Assembly (NCBI GenBank): GCA_016703535.1
Contig: JADJBV010000001.1
Location: 6,190,001-6,254,000 of the forward strand
Direction of reading: 5' to 3'
DNA length: 64,000 bases
Source of the DNA: Deltaproteobacteria bacterium
Lineage (GTDB): Bacteria; Myxococcota; Kuafuiibacteriia; Kuafuiibacteriales; Kuafuiibacteriaceae
Below, in pieces: positions 62,174 through 64,000 of this stretch. How positions within the stretch are numbered: position 1 is the stretch's first letter; each line of letters begins with the position of its first letter. A program made the position numbers and the translations under genes. The notes beneath the pieces were generated by a model that saw nothing but the letters and a program-made list of their open reading frames with translations, did no database searches and was not told the DNA's origin.

Positions 62174-63688
62174 CTAGCGATCGAAGTCCCAGCTGACGGT
62201 CGCGAAGAGGCCGTCGAAGGTCGGCCACGTTGCGCTTCGCACCACCGGCTCGGCGCAGCGGCGCAAGGTCTGGCCCGCGGGATCGTCGGGCCTGACCTCG
62301 AGCGCGTCGATGGTCCCGCCTCCCGCCATCACCAAGTACAGGCGGTGGTGGCCTTTGTCGGGCGCGCAGGGTTCGAGCTTCGACCGCAGGCTCCGCGCGA
62401 AGGCCTCAATCGAGGTCGGGCCTTGCACCCGGACGGTCACGCGCAAGGGCGCTCGGGTGGGCGCGTCCGGTCGGGGCAGCGCAGGCGCGGGCGCCGGCCG
62501 AGGTGGTTCGATCGACGCTTCGGCCGGTGAGCCGGGAGGCACAACCTTTGGGCCGTCGACCCACCAGAGCCCCATCGCGATCGAGGCGGAGATGAGCAGC
62601 GCCCCGATCCCTCGGCGCCAGGGAAAAGTGCGGGCGGTCTGGGGCACGGGCGCCGACGACAAAGGTGGTGGGCGAGCGCCAACGGTCTCGGCCCCGGCGA
62701 TCGAGGCCGGAAGTTCGAGGGTGCCCAGCGCCAAAGGTACCTGCGCCAGTTCGCCCCAGGCCGTACGAAGCGCGGTGCCATTCGACCAACGCTGATCGGG
62801 CCGCTTCTCCAGGCAACGACGGACGAGGTCCGCCCAAGGACCAGGCGGCAGCGCCGGCGGGGGCTGGTGCAAGTGGGCTTGCATCAGCTCCGCCACCCCG
62901 GGGCCCACGAAGGGCCAGCGCCCAGTGAGGGCCTCGTAGACCAGCGCTCCAAAAGCATAGACGTCGGTGGCCGGGGTGACCGGGCCGTAGGCCTCACTCC
63001 ACTGCTCGGGCGCCATATAGGCAGGGGTGCCATAAAGTCGGTCCGGCAAGGTCACCGCGGGGCGCGTCGGGTCCACCGGCTTGACCAGACCAAAGTCCAA
63101 GAGCCGGAGGTGCGGTTGGGGCGTGGCGACCCACATCAAGTTCCGGGCCTTCAGGTCTCGGTGAACCAGCCCCGCCTCGTGGATCTCCGCCAAGGCCTCG
63201 ACGACTGGGGCCAGCAGCACCTGCAGCTCGGGCCCCGACCGCGGACCCACCTCCGCCAGGTGTTCGTCCAAGGGGTGGCCCTCGATCCACTCCAGGGCCA
63301 GATATCGCCTTCGATCTTCGAGGTGGCCGGCGTCGTAGAGCTTCACGACGGCCGGTGATCCCAAACGAGCGATGGCCTCGGCCTCCCGGGCGAAGCGCGC
63401 CTGGTCCTCATCGGGCGCGACGGTGCTCAAGATCTTGAGGGCCACCCGCCGACCAGTGAGTTTCTGCCGGGCCCGATAGACCACGGCGTGGCCGCCCGCT
63501 CCGGCCTGACCCAAAACCCAATAACGATCAGCGGCGAGGGTGCCGAGGATCGGATCGTGGCCATCGTCGATCCGATCTTTGGGGGTCTGACAACGAAGAC
63601 AAGCCCCTGGCTCGGGATCGACCAAAGCACAGCGCCAGCAGAGGTAACGAGGTGCGTCGCTCAAGGGCTCAGCCAAAACAGCAGCCAC
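62174..63688 (-). CDS. Ser/Thr protein kinase with N-terminal zinc ribbon and membrane helix
   Basis: 504 aa from GTG 63688; TTG 63664, overlapping the upstream stop as TTGA, is an equally plausible start. The N-terminus has CWRC ... CLRC (about residues 17-33). Kinase domain at about 50-315: modified Gly loop AGAGGHAVVYRA, VALKIL, HRDLKARN (Ala where Pro is usual), LDFGLVK, GTPAYMAPEQ. One membrane helix at about 364-382 (IGALLISASIAMGLWWVDG), then a Pro-rich linker and a C-terminal alpha/beta domain of about 95 residues (RVTVRVQGPTSIEAFARSL ... CRRCAEP-like). It probably phosphorylates or signals to the FHA-sigma-54 activator encoded next. An exact GCAAG-N4-CTTGC copy lies at 62869-62882. 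Confidence 0.93.
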   Translation of the reverse strand: MAAVLAEPLSDAPRYLCWRCALVDPEPGACLRCQTPKDRIDDGHDPILGTLAADRYWVLGQAGAGGHAVVYRARQKLTGRRVALKILSTVAPDEDQARFAREAEAIARLGSPAVVKLYDAGHLEDRRRYLALEWIEGHPLDEHLAEVGPRSGPELQVLLAPVVEALAEIHEAGLVHRDLKARNLMWVATPQPHLRLLDFGLVKPVDPTRPAVTLPDRLYGTPAYMAPEQWSEAYGPVTPATDVYAFGALVYEALTGRWPFVGPGVAELMQAHLHQPPPALPPGPWADLVRRCLEKRPDQRWSNGTALRTAWGELAQVPLALGTLELPASIAGAETVGARPPPLSSAPVPQTARTFPWRRGIGALLISASIAMGLWWVDGPKVVPPGSPAEASIEPPRPAPAPALPRPDAPTRAPLRVTVRVQGPTSIEAFARSLRSKLEPCAPDKGHHRLYLVMAGGGTIDALEVRPDDPAGQTLRRCAEPVVRSATWPTFDGLFATVSWDFDR

Positions 63689-64000
63689 GCCAGCGGAGTG
63701 CCGTTGCCCACCGACGCGCCCTTTTGAAGTGGATCGGGGGCACCTCGCGCCAAGGCCCGGACCACCTCGTGATGACCACCGTCCAGGAGCTCCACCACCC
63801 GTCGCCCGAACCGCTGGCGGTCCCCCAGGGCCAAGGACGCCAAGGCCGCGTTCGCCAAGAGCTCCGGCGGCGGATGAGGCCCGGCCTTCTCAAGGGCCGC
63901 TTGATAGCCCAACTGCGCCGCCCCGGCGTCGCCAGCGATCAACGCGAGGTTGGACAGATCGATCCCTGCCGACCAAACGCCCGCCGCCAGCTCGCGACGC
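63661..64000 (-). CDS. 3' part of an unknown helical (TPR-like) protein, truncated by the window edge
   Basis: The minus-strand frame is open from the right edge to the stop at 63661 (at least 112 codons), so the start lies outside. The visible part has TPR-like helix pairs (DLSNLALIAGDAGAAQLGYQAALEKAG, LLANAALASLALGDRQRFGRRVVELL) and ends in a hydrophobic GTPLAWLLFWLSP. It overlaps the start of the kinase gene by up to 28 bp or by a TTGA junction, so both are probably one operon. Confidence 0.65.
   Translation of the reverse strand, partial: RRELAAGVWSAGIDLSNLALIAGDAGAAQLGYQAALEKAGPHPPPELLANAALASLALGDRQRFGRRVVELLDGGHHEVVRALARGAPDPLQKGASVGNGTPLAWLLFWLSP

Overview
The window reads as chromosomal DNA of a high-GC myxobacteria-like organism (Myxococcota or a relative in the former Deltaproteobacteria). 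The grounds are four Hanks-type Ser/Thr kinases with C-terminal membrane segments, FHA-domain regulators, two sigma-54 enhancer-binding proteins, and many secreted Cys-rich, kelch or Asp-rich lipoproteins with short signal peptides. Coding density is very high: no gap exceeds about 230 bp, and many genes overlap by 1-4 bases (ATGA, GTGA, TTGA). GTG and TTG starts are common. The codons TTG (Leu), CAA (Gln) and GAT-before-C are unusually frequent for a high-GC genome. I see no rRNA, tRNA, CRISPR array, insertion sequence or phage module.

Layout. 1-1421: 3' part of a membrane Ser/Thr kinase. 1455-10318: a colinear run of threonine synthase-like enzyme, SsnA amidohydrolase, a short YgfK iron-sulfur protein, and a 1391-aa scaffold with a pseudo-receiver, TPR-like helices, a Pro-rich repeat, a DUF4388-like region and a J-like end. 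10368-11887: def-fmt. 12058-16988: a STAND/TPR/sigma-54 regulator translationally coupled to a repeat-bearing lipoprotein. 17002-21467 (minus): two lipoproteins and a PLP enzyme. 21548-24901: DUF423 protein, an unknown protein, a GH19 lysozyme-like enzyme and an orphan ExbD. 24882-27718 (minus): MFS exporter and a kinase. 27795-32513: FHA protein, kinase, zinc-ribbon protein and a secreted protein. 32651-38545: a TolC, MacA-like adaptor, ABC ATPase and two FtsX-type permeases operon. 38549-40126 (minus): glycosyltransferase and a DUF3060 protein. 40219-46448 (minus): a 1977-aa protein ending in an HExxH zincin, overlapped by a 99-aa ORF (toxin/immunity-like layout). 46601-51822: DUF3015, DUF4105/Lnb-like protein, HExxH lipoprotein, ParB-like protein and a histidine kinase. 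51844-57202: divergent epimerase-like and kelch lipoproteins sharing a 208-bp promoter region that holds a dyad and a sigma-54-like element. 57205-64000: a lipoprotein, a TolB/PEGA-type membrane protein, a coupled pair of unknowns, an FHA-sigma-54 activator, a zinc-ribbon kinase and the 3' end of another gene.

As a whole the region is dominated by signalling (kinase, FHA, sigma-54), envelope and efflux functions, and secreted proteins. The observations I rate highest are a dispersed interrupted palindrome GCAAG-N4-CTTGC that recurs inside genes far above base-composition expectation, the giant zincin plus small overlapping ORF, the YgfK variant lacking its flavin/NAD(P)H domain, and the dyad plus sigma-54-like element at 53450-53507.
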